A stretch of 64,000 nt of DNA from Rugalucina vietnamica (taxonomy: Eukaryota; Mollusca; Bivalvia; Lucinida; Lucinidae), in the NCBI GenBank assembly GCA_964017185.1, contig OZ024873.1, positions 49,338,760 through 49,402,759 of the forward strand, written 5' to 3'. How positions within the stretch are numbered: the stretch's first letter is position 1; each line of letters starts with the position of its first letter. Positions 1-10,214 of this stretch are shown piece after piece. A program made the translations under genes and the position numbers. Below the pieces are notes generated by a model that had not been told where the DNA came from, searched no databases, and worked only from the letters and a program-made list of their open reading frames with translations.

Positions 1-38
1 CTGTCCGTAAGGTAGGTGCCTTGGACCTTACACACATC

Positions 39-200
39 ATGGACTCCAGGCTCGTCACCGTTTGTCCTCGTCAACAGTTTTTCTTGGAAAATTGTCATTG
101 GACCTCGGCTTAAAGACTCATCCGAAGGCCAGGAGAAGCTAGGAATCGAACCCACTACCCCTAATACAAGCTTATTCGAATAATAGCAGTACTCACTTAT
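39..200. repeat. Unidentified repeat-like sequence at window edge
   Basis: No coding frame is seen. The stretch contains an 'aatcgaacccactacccc' string that resembles the B box of tRNA-derived repeats. Positions 39-61 match positions 3646-3668 of paralogue 1 at 22 of 23 bases. The match does not extend on either side, so homology is unproven. Confidence 0.25.
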
Positions 201-459
201 TACTGGCAAATTTCTACTAGAAGGATGTTTGTTTTATTTGTACATGTAGACACATAACAGTTCCGATTCGCTTCTAAAGCTGGTTAGCGTCGACATACAA
301 TATGATAAAAAAAACGCAGATTTCCGTCGTTACTTTTTGTTTTCCCGAATCTGAAACCCCTTTGTATAATGCATGTACTGCATGGGCAAGCACGTATGAA
401 CATTTATGCTAAATATAAATCCAAATGACCAAATCTGAAAAACAATTGCGTGGCGTTTA

Positions 460-684
460 AGGCCTAGATTCCACGGACAATTTTTCTTTGACAAAGTAGG
501 TTTGTCGCAGAAAAATATGCTCGTGTAAACTCAATACTGTGGCGAAGTTTCATTGTCAAATATATGTGATAAAGGTGAGCGAGATAGGTAATAATCTTTG
601 CTGAGTGTCAACGCAAACTCATTGCCAACGTTTCTTTGACCAATAATCTTCGCCAAAGAAACATTGTCCGTGGAAACTAGGCCT
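460..684. mobile_element. MITE, TIR AGGCCTAG, TA target site
   Basis: The ends are inverted copies of about 35 bp. The left end starts AAGGCCTAGATTCCACGGAC, and the right end read in reverse starts AAGGCCTAGTTTCCACGGAC. A TA dinucleotide flanks both ends (458-459 and 685-686), as expected of Tc1/mariner-type insertions. No coding capacity. Seen once in the window. Confidence 0.7.
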
Positions 685-1098
685 TAGGGCCTTCTGGTGG
701 TCAATCATGTTAGTTGACAATATTTACTATATGTATGGTAAGTTGTTTTCAAGAGATCAAACAATAGATCCGCGCATAAAAGAAGCCCTTTTGTCTGAAT
801 GTGGCATGACAAATATATGGTATATTAAGTGAGTTTGATTGTTTTGTTTATTTCGAACGTAAAGCAACAAAAGAACAATCGACATAGATTCTACTTATAG
901 CAACTCAGTTTGTTCACCTTATAAAATTGCTTGCGCTTACCGGAAAATCAACAATAGATTACCAAGCACGGCTACAGTTTATGTACTTAGCTAAACAATT
1001 TCAATTTCTATTTCAAGTTCTAAAACGCATTTATTTTTTATGATGTAAGTAAACTTTGTATTAAAATGTCTGACAAAATTGATCCAAGTAATTTTGTG

Positions 1099-1100
<2 letters not shown>

Positions 1101-1142
<42 letters not shown>
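1101..1142 (+). repeat. Poly(A) tract
   Basis: An uninterrupted run of about 42 A. It may be the tail of a degraded retroposon, but no recognisable body precedes it. A frame through it is only poly-lysine and is not a gene. Confidence 0.9.
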
Positions 1143-1144
<2 letters not shown>

Positions 1145-1268
1145 ACAAAAGATATAATTTTGAATATCGGCTATTGTTTCAAAGCTTTGTTCAATGCGAT
1201 TAAGCTACGCCATCAGATCAATGTAGTCATAAACATGAAGGACAAACTTAAATCGGTCAGACTTATAA

Positions 1269-1759
1269 TATAAACTGGTCAAAAATAGTTAAGCCCCAGC
1301 TGAATTTTTCCATATACTTACTGTTAAAATCTCCAATTTTGTTTGTCATATCTTTTGTCTGAATAAACGATTTTACGTGCAATTTTCAGCAAATAAGCTT
1401 CAATTATTCTTGTAAAGATGGATTGATTTTCATTCATATCCATAAGTTTTCCATACATGTATAGCGTGACACACGTTTCAGTACACGCCACAAAAAGCTC
1501 CCAATTATTCCCATAGTAAAATTGGCAAACATCTGGACACTGTCTGATAAAGAAGCACATAGCGAAAGACAGTCTGTATTTCAACTTCAAACGTTGTGTA
1601 ACCATGCTTTAGATGTTGCTGCCTAACTTGTATTTGGTAATATTATGCGTTTTCAATCGCTTTTGAAATTTTTGAATAAACAATTAAACTTAATCAGTTT
1701 AATATTATGCCTATGGAGCAAAATGTACATGGGGCTTAACTTTTATTGACCAGTTTATA
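1269..1759. mobile_element. TIR element (30-bp TIR, TA-flanked) with internal ORF
   Basis: Terminal inverted repeats of 30 bp match at 28 positions. Both ends read TATAAACTGGTCAA and end TTAAGCCCCA inward. The ends start and finish with TA. Inside is an open frame on the - strand (1605-1324, 93 codons) with several Cys and aromatic residues. It matches no family I know, and it could be a captured gene fragment or chance. Element 491 bp. Confidence 0.65.
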
Positions 1760-2082
1760 ATACTATACGAGCTACCATATCGATTTGAAGTCGATGTAGG
1801 GTAGTGCTCAGGAAAAGTGGTTTAGTCTATACATACAAACCTTAACTGATCACTTGGGTGGCGATACATTTGCAGCACATTTTTATGTCTTGGGTAGAAG
1901 TCTCACATTACCATATCTGTTGATTGGGACGTTAAGCGGCAATCAGTTTGTTCCCCTTTTTAGAACAGCTGATTTCCTGTTTTAGTAACCTTATTTCTAT
2001 TTTCTGTGTAACATTCTGGAAGCTCTACTGGCATGTAGCTTTAAAATTAGAGATACAAAATACGACGGTACATGAACTTGCA

Positions 2083-2250
2083 AGATCGCGGTGGCGTAGC
2101 GGTAGAGCCTCGGATTATTAATCGAGAGTCCATGCAATCCCCGTTGGCGGCGCCGTATTGTGTCTTTGAGCAGGACACATTCACTCCACATATTAAGCGG
2201 TGGATCCGCCCCGACATGACTGAATAATTGTAGACAGGGACGTTAGATAA
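2083..2250 (+). mobile_element. tRNA-derived SINE copy
   Basis: The head reads like a tRNA 5' half with a box A-like string (GTGGCGTAGCGGTAGAGC) and an 'agagtccatgcaatcccc' region at the box B position. It is followed by a body with 'tgtctttgagcaggacac' and a tail with 'gccccgacatgactgaataattgtagacagggacgtta'-type sequence. The same tail occurs at 1915-1950, 38275-38400, 52940-53010, 53550-53615 and 60640-60800. Those are partial copies in both orientations. Confidence 0.65.
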
Positions 2251-2400
2251 ACATGTACTTGCAGGCTTAATTATGATTTAACAAAAATACGAAAATAAGA
2301 AAAATCCCCAGTTAAACTATATAAACGTGGGTATACTTTTATGGACATGTCATCCTGGAGATTTTAAGTCACTGATCAGAATTGATATTGCGCGCTCCAT
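2250..2400 (+). repeat. Partial family B element (right half)
   Basis: This stretch matches the right part of family B: 'aataagaaaaat', then 'ccccagttaaactatataaacgtggg', then 'tggacatgtcatcctgga'. The palindrome core and left end are missing. Confidence 0.5.
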
Positions 2401-2698
2401 TTTAGAAACATGTGTAGCTATTTGTAAATATTCGATGTAAAGACTTGTATTAAGTGTTTTATAATAACATTTAACGGATTTTATTATAAGTTTTCAAAGC
2501 TGGACCAAAGAATATAAACATTTCTTTATATATTACAAAACGCCAGCTACCTTAAGTATTGAATTTTTAAAATATGTAAATATTACAGCGATAAACCGGC
2601 TTAACATTTTGTACCATTACTGGCTTGCGCCCAGGTTAGTCAAAATTCTTTGCGTCAGGTTGTAAACATTAAGGGCTTATCAGGGATATCAGGCATCG

Positions 2699-2933
2699 CA
2701 TTACGAAAACTTGCCCATGCAATATACACAGCTTTTTTCATCAGTAAACATTTACAATTTCATTGGGGAAAAATCGATAATTTTAAGTTTTGCAACGAGG
2801 CGGTTCTAACGAGCACACACAATCTATGTTTTGTGCAAAAACATGAAAAATACCAAAATTTGTTCCAACGAAATGTTCGATTTTTGCGTTTGAAAAAAAT
2901 CTCTGTATATTGCATGGACAAGTTTTCGTAATG
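2699..2933. mobile_element. Family B palindromic MITE, copy 1
   Basis: Both ends read CATTACGAAAACTTG inward, continuing to CATGCAATATACA; this is the most symmetrical copy. The centre has one arm of the family palindrome (GAGGCGGTTCTAACGAG) followed by 'acaatctatgttttg'. The family has TIRs of about 35 bp and a central perfect or near-perfect palindrome built from GTGGGTACACGTTAGAACCG and its complement. Short frames inside are not genes. Confidence 0.75.
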
Positions 2934-3451
2934 CGATTGTTAAACGATCCAACAGCGATTCAAAACAACTTCAAGGACAAATCTTTGGCTACCGATTCAA
3001 AGTCATATAATATATTAAATTCTATTCGAAAGACGACGTTAAAAGGAGAATAAAAGATACCGTTTTAAAAATCAATTAAAATTGAAAAGTGAGTGGATTT
3101 TCAGAACAATTATATTACTTCGATCGTTAAGTTTACGATCATATTGAATGACATCGTAATGTGAAAGATGTATTAGCGAACAATGACACACTTACAAACG
3201 ACAATGTTAAACTAAATGGGACAGATATTGTTAAAGTTATAGTGGAATATATACCAACGCATTGGTCAAAACGAGTTAAAGACTGATAAAGACAACTTTC
3301 CATATTTGTACCCAGGAAGTGTTTCAAAAGCGGGACAAAGCCAGAAGAAAACGATCAAGGTGATTTAACACCATTGGTCTAATAGAACCAAATCCAGTGT
3401 TTACTACAAAGTCAGGACTTATCCGATTAATTTCAGGTTTTGAAGAGATAA

Positions 3452-4057
3452 TTGATAAATGTGACTTCTTGGGGGCATAAAGTTCCGAAAGAGGAAGAAG
3501 GAAGCATCACTTACACAGCAGGGAATTTTGATTTGTCAACCGCCAAAATTGATCCGAAAGGAAAACCGATTCCAAAGACTGGAAAGAAGCACTGGCTTCG
3601 TCAACGACTCAGTATGTCAGAGGATAATGACTCCAGTGGTAGTGAATGGACTCCTGGCTCGTCACCGTCAAACTCTTCTGTGATAGCAGAGGGGTCGGAC
3701 TTGTTTAAAAAGATTCTGGACGACTACGTTCTGGACGAAAGTCGCGTTAGTAAAGCTGAAGTGGAGAGGTACAAAAGTAGAAAAGGAAAACGTGATGAAG
3801 AGGATTTATATTCGCAAAGGTGTGAAAGGTGTCAGTCTGTTATTAACATGTGTAAGTGTAAACTATACGGAAGCAGTAGGGAGCCGGTATTCGGACACAG
3901 GGTACACTGGGCGGATGAAGTTTGGGACAAACCGCTTATAACGTATGTAGATGATATGGATGAACTAGGATTATCAGAAACTGACGGGGTTGCCAGACGC
4001 TTGCCGAAGCCAATCTTAAAGCATCGAGCAACATGTGTGATTGTTGTACACGAGTGA
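3452..4057 (+). CDS. Putative PP1-docking protein, paralogue 1 (201 aa)
   Basis: First of three tandem intronless paralogues. It has a conserved AEGSDLF block at residues 79-85 followed by a probable helix. A Cys cluster C124-x2-C127-x6-C134-x-C136 could bind zinc. RVHWADE lies at 150-156, PILK at 187-190, and the tail is CVIVVHE. RVxW and [GS]ILK-type sequences are known PP1-binding short linear motifs; in KNL1 an RVSFAD sequence is paired with SILK. PP1 binding here is inferred, and the motif order (RVxW then SILK) is the reverse of KNL1. The first 54 residues are absent from the paralogues, so Met55 (MSEDND) is a possible start. An 'atttcag' just upstream (about 3430) could be the 3' splice site of a 5'UTR intron. 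AATAAA lies at 4063-4068, six bases after the stop. No close known family was recognised. Confidence 0.8.
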   Translation: MINVTSWGHKVPKEEEGSITYTAGNFDLSTAKIDPKGKPIPKTGKKHWLRQRLSMSEDNDSSGSEWTPGSSPSNSSVIAEGSDLFKKILDDYVLDESRVSKAEVERYKSRKGKRDEEDLYSQRCERCQSVINMCKCKLYGSSREPVFGHRVHWADEVWDKPLITYVDDMDELGLSETDGVARRLPKPILKHRATCVIVVHE

Positions 4058-4368
4058 CGCAAAATAAAAACTAATGATGTAAGATGTAAGAATAACATTC
4101 AGCAGTCTCCACAGAGTTTGAGTATGTCCTTTTGGGACAATTATTGTAACTGTTGTGCAAAATCGAACACGGTGGATTTTAAAGCGTCAAGCGACGTGTT
4201 AGAATTGTTTTATTTGAAAACGAATCATTTACGATGTGTCATAACATTTTACACTTTCATATGTTTTCTTGAAAAAATAATGTTATGGGGAGGCCTAAAA
4301 CGAACTTGCACAACGACTTGAGCTTGAGCTTCCGACGCATTTATGATGGGATTATAGCTGTACGAAAT

Positions 4369-4603
4369 GAGCCGCGACGCGAGAAAACCGGTCTTCGGGG
4401 TTTCCGACCAGGTCTGACACAAACCGGCCTGTACAGTTTCAGTAACAGTCTAGAAGATTGAAATTTCGGTTTTTAGAAGAAGAGAATTTGTACTATCCGT
4501 GTAGCGAAAACAAAGGCGCTGATCAGCTTCGCAGTTACTGCGAAGCTGATCTGCGCCTTTGTTTTCGCATAGGCAAAAATCCGGTTTTCTCACGATGCGG
4601 CTC
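4369..4603 (+). mobile_element. Family A palindromic MITE, copy 1 (reference description)
   Basis: The element is 235 bp with TIRs starting GAGCC and containing GAGAAAACCGG, flanked by a perfect 4-bp duplication AAAT (4365-4368 and 4604-4607). An internal 65-bp hairpin (about 4504-4568) pairs GCGAAAACAAAGGCGC and TGATCAGCTTCGC with their complements. It carries one conserved unpaired position: the distal arm has CGCTGATCAGC, the proximal arm CGCAGATCAGC. A conserved non-palindromic segment contains GACCAGGTCTGACACAAACC and 'gaaatttc'. Orientation '+' means the hairpin is nearer the right end. Translations of this repeat give recurring peptides that are not genes. Confidence 0.9.
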
Positions 4604-6204
4604 AAATTATGATATATCGTGTATGCCATTCGTGACGATTCAAATAGTTGTTTTGATATCATTTGAGTTCTTACCTGTTACAGTAGTAGTACGATCGAAA
4701 GGGTAACATTTATATCTGCTTCATATCTTATGTTGCTTTTGTAAATTATCAAAAGTCTTAATGGAAACTGACCCAATTTCATTATCTAATGGGTATTCGT
4801 GCAACAGCGCAAACATGTAGTTGACTACTTATCATCTATATTTATTTGACTTAATGCATTTATCTTTTATCATTATTTGAACTATACTGAAAATATATGC
4901 TTCGTTTATAGGCGGTGCTACTGTATATACTGTGACACTTTAGAAACGCACCACTTTATTTTTCGGGTTATCTTTTCAATGATAATGCTAGATTCTATGA
5001 TATTTTCTTGATTGTATATTATACCTGAAGCAGCCAACACAATGATTTGCTTTCATCGCACTGCTCATTTTGACGTAATCCTGACGTTAGTGATTTCCGG
5101 CAAATTGTATCTATTAAAATACGAAGGTTTGTTTTGATTTGCGTAAATTCGGCATCGGCTTGTAGCCATAGGTCCAAACTAACAGAAAAAAAAATCAGCG
5201 GCAGTCATCGTTTATAAACGCTGATGTAGCGTTTCTTTGATTACGTCTTGCTTAAAGCCAGATGTACGTAATTGACCTCACGGTAAGAATTTTTTAGTTT
5301 TTGCATGTGAGTGAATTTTGATGTCCTACATACGAAAATGAAAAGAAATCGATACCGTTCCGAGCTTGTTTTCGAGATATCGGCCTTCACAATCGTCAAA
5401 TTTGAGAGCGAAAATACATTGACGTCAACGTAAAATGCAATTTCAGACCCCCTTTTTCTTAATTTTCTTGATATATTTAAAAAAATCCACGGTAGGATTT
5501 TTTAAAAAACTGATACGTATTTGAGAAATTCCTGAACTACATATATGTAGATAACGAGAAAGTCCTTAGTTACCGGATTCGTTTTCCTGCTATAGGCGTG
5601 CGAAGAGAGGTAGTCGTTGCTGAATTCAGTACATTTTACGCGCGACGTCGATATTGCGCCAAAATTTCCGATACTGTTTAGTATTCAATATTGTTAACTG
5701 TCGCGGAAATGTTGTTTTCTTCGGGATAACATGTCCAAAATCTATATTTTGAGCAAAAATAATAAATAATATCAAACTTTTTACATTTCTGAAGTCCTCT
5801 GCATAATTGTATGGATATAGTTTTGTATTCCGAACGTAAACTGACGCTAGAAATGACGTTTCGAGCGAAAACTGACGTTACGAATGCGGCGTAAAAATGA
5901 CGTATCGACCCTTAGATACGCATGTTCCTTTGAGCGCCTTCAATTACGTACATCTGTCTTTAAATCTGGACTGGTGTAAATGATCAGTCATACGTTACGT
6001 GCAAATGGCTTGCGTTAGTGCCGTGATTCGTTTGGTTACAATGACACATTGGTGTCTGTTATCTGACAACAAAAATAAATTAACGCTAAAAATTAAAGAA
6101 GTCTTTTTCTACGACAATAAATTACTCGCAGAAGAATTCATGATAAGCTTTTGTCCTTTCTGAAGCTATTACTGCAACTGGTGTTGTGCCGTATAGCGGC
6201 CCTA

Positions 6205-6540
6205 AAATCATCCATAGTGCAGATTATATTTTCCTGTTGGTCCAATGAGATAGGCGAAGATATTAATTCTGAGAAATCAGAAAATTATTATCGGTTTAGT
6301 TTCATTTTCTAACCGACGCTTATTGCATTTGGCCTAATTTGGATAATACTAGTCTTTGTACACTGGTATTGACTACCCTCTTGAAAGTTGCAAATGTAAA
6401 GCAATTCACTTTGGCTTCATGTTACCAAATCTAAAGGGTCACTGATGAGGCTTGAGTAGCCGAAACCGCGGTATGACCAACACTTTTCTCATTAATATAT
6501 TCACTACTCTTAAAGGATCTCAGTTTTATTTTTATTCGAA
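6205..6540 (+). repeat. Hammerhead-bearing dispersed repeat, copy 1
   Basis: Closely similar to 26845-27115: both contain 'gtgcagattatattttcc', 'tctgagaaatcagaaaattattatcgg' and 'ttcattttctaacc' in the same order. Both then carry the hammerhead motif and end near 'cactactcttaaaggat'. The 26.7-kb copy continues directly into a second repeat unit. Penelope-like elements and retrozymes are the known repeat classes that carry hammerheads. Confidence 0.75.
6433..6486 (+). ncRNA. Type I hammerhead ribozyme (intact core)
   Basis: The core is CUGAUGA (6442-6448), stem II GGCU/AGCC with a UGAGU loop (6449-6461), then GAAA (6462-6465). A minimal stem III pairs A6465-U6472, C6466-G6471 and C6467-G6470 around a two-base loop. 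The cleavage triplet is GUA, with the predicted cut after A6473. Stem I pairs GGUCA (6437-6441) with UGACC (6474-6478) and continues, after an internal loop, with AAAG/CUUU. Every invariant base is present. A very short stem III is typical of hammerheads in Penelope-like elements and retrozymes, which often act as dimers. Self-cleavage is inferred. Confidence 0.85.
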
Positions 6541-6758
6541 AACTGATATTCATTGAAAAACCTTTTTCGCCCATAATGCTAGGTATTTTTGAAATTTGGG
6601 CTTCACTGCGTATTTTTAAATATCCGGGCAGTCACAAGTCACAGCGTTGCGCCGTGAATGATAGGACGTTTTACATGTATCACCATTAATTGAAAATATT
6701 GAGACCCCACAAAAATATGAGCATTTTAGTAAGTGGCGCGTTTCTAAAGTGTCTCAGA

Positions 6759-7260
6759 ATGTGTTGTGAAAACAATAAAAAAGTACTCATAAACATGTGA
6801 TTTCGCTTGCACGGTTTACACTTTAAATGTAACTCGAGAGTATAAAAAAGTAAGCGGACAGTGCGAGTATTTAAATTACTCTGTGAAACTCAAACATAGA
6901 TATGTGCATTTATATTCAAAATGCATAAAATATGATTGTATACAATAATTGTATGTACATGTATATGTTTGCTCAAAGCATTAAAATTACGCACATGCAT
7001 TTACTTCAACATTATCAATGATACTGTGTTTTACATAATAAAACAATAAATGTATGACCAATATCTTAAATGTGATCACTACTTTATTCAGACACCATGG
7101 CGCATCGTAATATGCACCCTAACCTTTTTCAATTGTTTGCCAAATATGATCATTATAGATACGCTTATTGCTTACCGACACGAGATGTTTTTCTGTTAAG
7201 CAGCCGGGGCCGTGATGTCGACAATAACCATTAGTTTATCTATGATTATTTTTAATGATT
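6759..7260. other. No gene or repeat recognised
   Basis: AT-rich sequence with short frames only. Nothing was recognised on either strand. Confidence 0.5.
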
Positions 7261-7264
7261 TAAT

Positions 7265-7515
7265 ATTTTACGTCCTAGTCAACGGCATGTCGGGATCAGA
7301 TGTTGCCTCCATTTGATCAGACTTCTATCCAACATTGGTATGCCATGACATCCGAAATGTGCTTTCATATATAACCATCCCAGTAAACAACCAAGGCTTA
7401 CATGCATGAATGGCTTGAATAAACAAATTTTTCTGGGCGAGCTCAGACCTTTTAAGCAGTTGACAAGCAATCACGTGGTAGGTCAGTCGACTACAAGCTT
7501 TGCATGGAGGCACAA
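7265..7515 (-). repeat. Dispersed repeat ('gggatgtcatggcata' family)
   Basis: It shares 'ccatgacatccgaaat', 'ataaccatccc' and 'tgggcgagctcagaccttt..aagcagttgac' with 55735-55870 and with 52400-52720 and 23745-23950 in the opposite strand. It looks like a SINE body. The short frames inside are not genes. Confidence 0.5.
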
Positions 7516-7680
7516 AAAACAGCCCATCTTTTTCTCATGTCCCCAAATGTGCGGGGCCCATATTCGGATCCTGTCAACATTTATCTATATAACAATAGTC
7601 TGTTCAGTATCAGACGAGTGCACGATACCTAACATTATTATGTGATTCAACTGGCTATCGTCGCAAATTTGTAAAACAAA

Positions 7681-7725
7681 AAGTCACTAATGAGGGTTCA
7701 GTACCCGAAATTGCGCAAGATGGCC
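7681..7725 (+). ncRNA. Decayed hammerhead ribozyme copy
   Basis: Same arrangement as the 6.4-kb ribozyme. The core is CUAAUGA (7687-7693), so invariant G5 is changed to A. Stem II is GGGU/ACCC with a UCAGU loop; both strands of the stem changed together relative to GGCU/AGCC. GAAA is kept (7707-7710). The stem III/cleavage region is altered (GCGCAAGA). Probably inactive. Confidence 0.7.
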
Positions 7726-8207
7726 CATACCATCTCCATTTGGACGTTTTCACTGCTTCCAAAGGATCTTACATTTATATTGTACTTATTGTAACTGAAA
7801 GAATCATGATACTATTACAATTACTGAAATAGTGTCAACAATATGAGTGACACAAAGACAATGTATAAATACAATTTGCAAAAGCTGGTAACATTTGGTG
7901 CAAAAGAACAAATAATGGGCAATGACCGAAAAAGTGCAATCATAACCCAAACACTGCCCTAATAACAGAAATGGGAAGCAAATCTGTCCGTCCGTCCATA
8001 TAAAGTATAGTTGGCCAAAGCGCCCTTATGCACATTCAAAATGAAAGCTTTACGGGTAGGCCTACATGCGTTAATACTTTTCCAGTAGGGGGCGTGTTTC
8101 CAAGTGTCAATTTTGCAGTGATGTTATCTCTACTTTGTTCCAATATAGGAATCAAACATGCTTACCTTTCGCCTTTGGTTGCATGAAACCCGACGGTTCA
8201 AACTACT

Positions 8208-8462
8208 CATTACGAAAACATGCCCATATAATATACAGATTTTTCTTACGTTGTAAAAAGTGAAAATTTTCTGTAGAAAATATTTGATTCTTTTTCTTAT
8301 TTTTGCTCAAACATAGATTGTTGGTACACAGTGAGGCGGTTCTAACGAGTACCAACAATCTATGTTTTGGAGCAACAATAAGAATTATATGCATACCCCA
8401 GTTTTGCTATGATAGAAGTGGGGTTTAAGAAGGTATACACTTCACGGACATTTTTTTCTGAT
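8208..8462 (+). mobile_element. Family B palindromic MITE, copy 2
   Basis: Left end CATTACGAAAACATGCCCAT; the centre has 'gattgttggtacacagtgaggcggttctaac' type sequence paired with 'gagtaccaacaatctatg'. The central repeat carries the same substitution (GTTGGTA/TACCAAC) on both arms, so the palindrome has been kept symmetrical. The right end 'cacggacatttttttctgat' is eroded. Confidence 0.75.
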
Positions 8463-8509
8463 ATTTCAAGAGCTCGATAAACGTTAATGCATTGAATCAG
8501 GCATGATTT

Positions 8510-8744
8510 GAGCCGCGACGCGAGAAAACCGGTCTTCGGGATTTCCGACCAGGTCCGACACAAACCGGGCTGTACAGTCTCAGAAGCAGGCTAGAAGCTT
8601 GAAATTTCGTATATAAGAAGAAGAGGAAATATACTATCCGTGTAGCGAAAACAAAGGCGCTGATCAGCTTCGCGGTTACCGCGAAGCTGATCTGCGCCTT
8701 TGTTTTCGCATAGGCAAAAATCCGGTTTTCTCACGATGCGGCTC
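8510..8744 (+). mobile_element. Family A MITE, copy 2
   Basis: 235 bp, flanked by ATTT (8506-8509 and 8745-8748). The TIR is of the CCGG subtype at both ends. The hairpin is intact. It lies within 50 bp of a family B copy, as several other copies do. Confidence 0.9.
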
Positions 8745-8749
8745 ATTTA

Positions 8750-9570
8750 TCGTTATTCTAGCATTTCCTCAGCTATTTATTTTGGTATCTTGTTGAAAAA
8801 GAACATAAACAACGTAAATACTCAACAATAAGTGACCAATGGATTTCTTGAGCGTCAGCCATATTGTTTCTACGGAACACAGTGACGTCATATCGGATTC
8901 ACTAATCGACGGAATTAAGTCAAAAGTCATGATCAATGGGCACGTAAATTTATGATTTGAACTAAACATGCCTTTCGTCCTAATTTAAGAACGCGTTCAA
9001 ACAGATATGTGCCCAGATATTTATGCAATATTTTATGTTTCATTGTATACACATTTACAGATGACAACACCAATCGAAATGAAAGATGCAATCGTCTGAT
9101 TGTTAGGTGGGGGACAGCCATGTTTAACAGTCCCCTTTGGACGCGTAAAGCTACTACAGCTTTATGTTTATGTTTTAATTAACTGAATTCCACATTCGTA
9201 ACAACAAAATTCTGTTTTGTCATGTCTTATCGGCTAGGTTATTTATGAAGTAGTCCTAATCATAGTTGATTATCAAGAGATTTTGAAATAATCTTTAATT
9301 ACATTAGAACCATTGTTGTGCTAAGCAATTGTCGACATTAATGAAATAAATAAGGTCACTTTAAACATGATGTTGCATAAATGCAGTAATTAAATAAACT
9401 GAATTGTAGCATGTAATGGTGCCCGAATATTGAATACCAGAATCAAAATTCAAATAAGAACTGGGCCTACAAACACTGTAAGATGATTCAACATAAACAG
9501 CAAATATTGCTGTTCGTACATTCAAACATTCAGATAAATACATGAGGTTTTCGTGCAAAGGGCATGGCCA
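8750..9570. other. No gene or repeat recognised
   Basis: Non-coding in appearance; only short scattered frames. Confidence 0.5.
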
Positions 9571-9574
9571 CAGA

Positions 9575-9975
9575 CATAATGAAAACATGCCTACGCAATA
9601 TACAGGGATTTTTGCAGCTGAAAAAAAAAAAAGAGTTTCGAAATAATGATATACTTAGTATATTTGCTCAAATTATAGATTGTGGGCACACGTTAGAACC
9701 GCCTCGACGGAAAATGCCTATATTATTTTAGATTTCACCGAGAAAACTGTGAAAATAGACAAATTTTAGTTGAGAAATTTTGATAGTTTTCTTGTTTTGT
9801 TCAAAATATTGATTGTGGGTACACGTTAGAACAGCCTCGCTGAGGCGGTTCTGACGAGTACCCAAAATATATGTTTAACAACAAAAATAAGAAAAAATAT
9901 ATACCCATACAAACCCCAATTTCACTACATAAAAGTTGGGTGTAAGAGGGTATTCATTGCATGATCTTGCATGGA
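9575..9975 (+). mobile_element. Compound family B element, two palindrome cores
   Basis: One left-end segment (GAAAACATGCCTACGCAATA) is followed by 'gtgggcacacgttagaaccgcctcg'. A second, fuller core follows (GTGGGTACACGTTAGAACAG and its complement around 9815-9870) with the usual right part. It looks like a tandem or nested pair of family B copies. Confidence 0.65.
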
Positions 9976-10214
9976 CGTGATTGCATAATGTCAGACGGAT
10001 CCTCAATTCTAATGCAGCGGATTATCAATATATGGATCAAAAATGATTTTCCATTCCAAGGATCTATGTCCCAAAAATTATCAACATTGATATGTTAGTG
10101 TCCTTAACGCATACGCATATATACATGGTATTTCAACGCATAAAGCTCTTTAGAAGCTCTTTATGACTTTCATTCAGGGTCCTACGAATCATGAATCATA
10201 CGTTATGATATTTT

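Larger units (their letters stand above)
4929..6758. mobile_element. 1.8-kb TIR element, termini TG[AT]GACACTTTAGAAACGC
   Basis: The left end is TGTGACACTTTAGAAACGCA. The right end read in reverse is TGAGACACTTTAGAAACGCG, and both continue as CCACTT. A second inverted pair lies inside: 'ccagatgtacgtaattg' at about 5257-5274, with its complement at 5940-5970. The interior is rich in GACGT strings and has no long frame, so it is a non-autonomous or decayed element. It also encloses the hammerhead-bearing repeat at 6205-6540. Confidence 0.6.

Noticed and set aside
1079-1273. Open frame with a poly-lysine run
   Set aside because: It is a translation of the poly(A) tract; no other coding signal.
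3832-4098. Antisense frame over paralogue 1
   Set aside because: It is the shadow of a conserved coding frame and has no homologue in the other paralogues.
4450-4706. Recurring peptides of the ENKGADQLR type at many places
   Set aside because: They are translations of the family A hairpin in either orientation, not a protein family.
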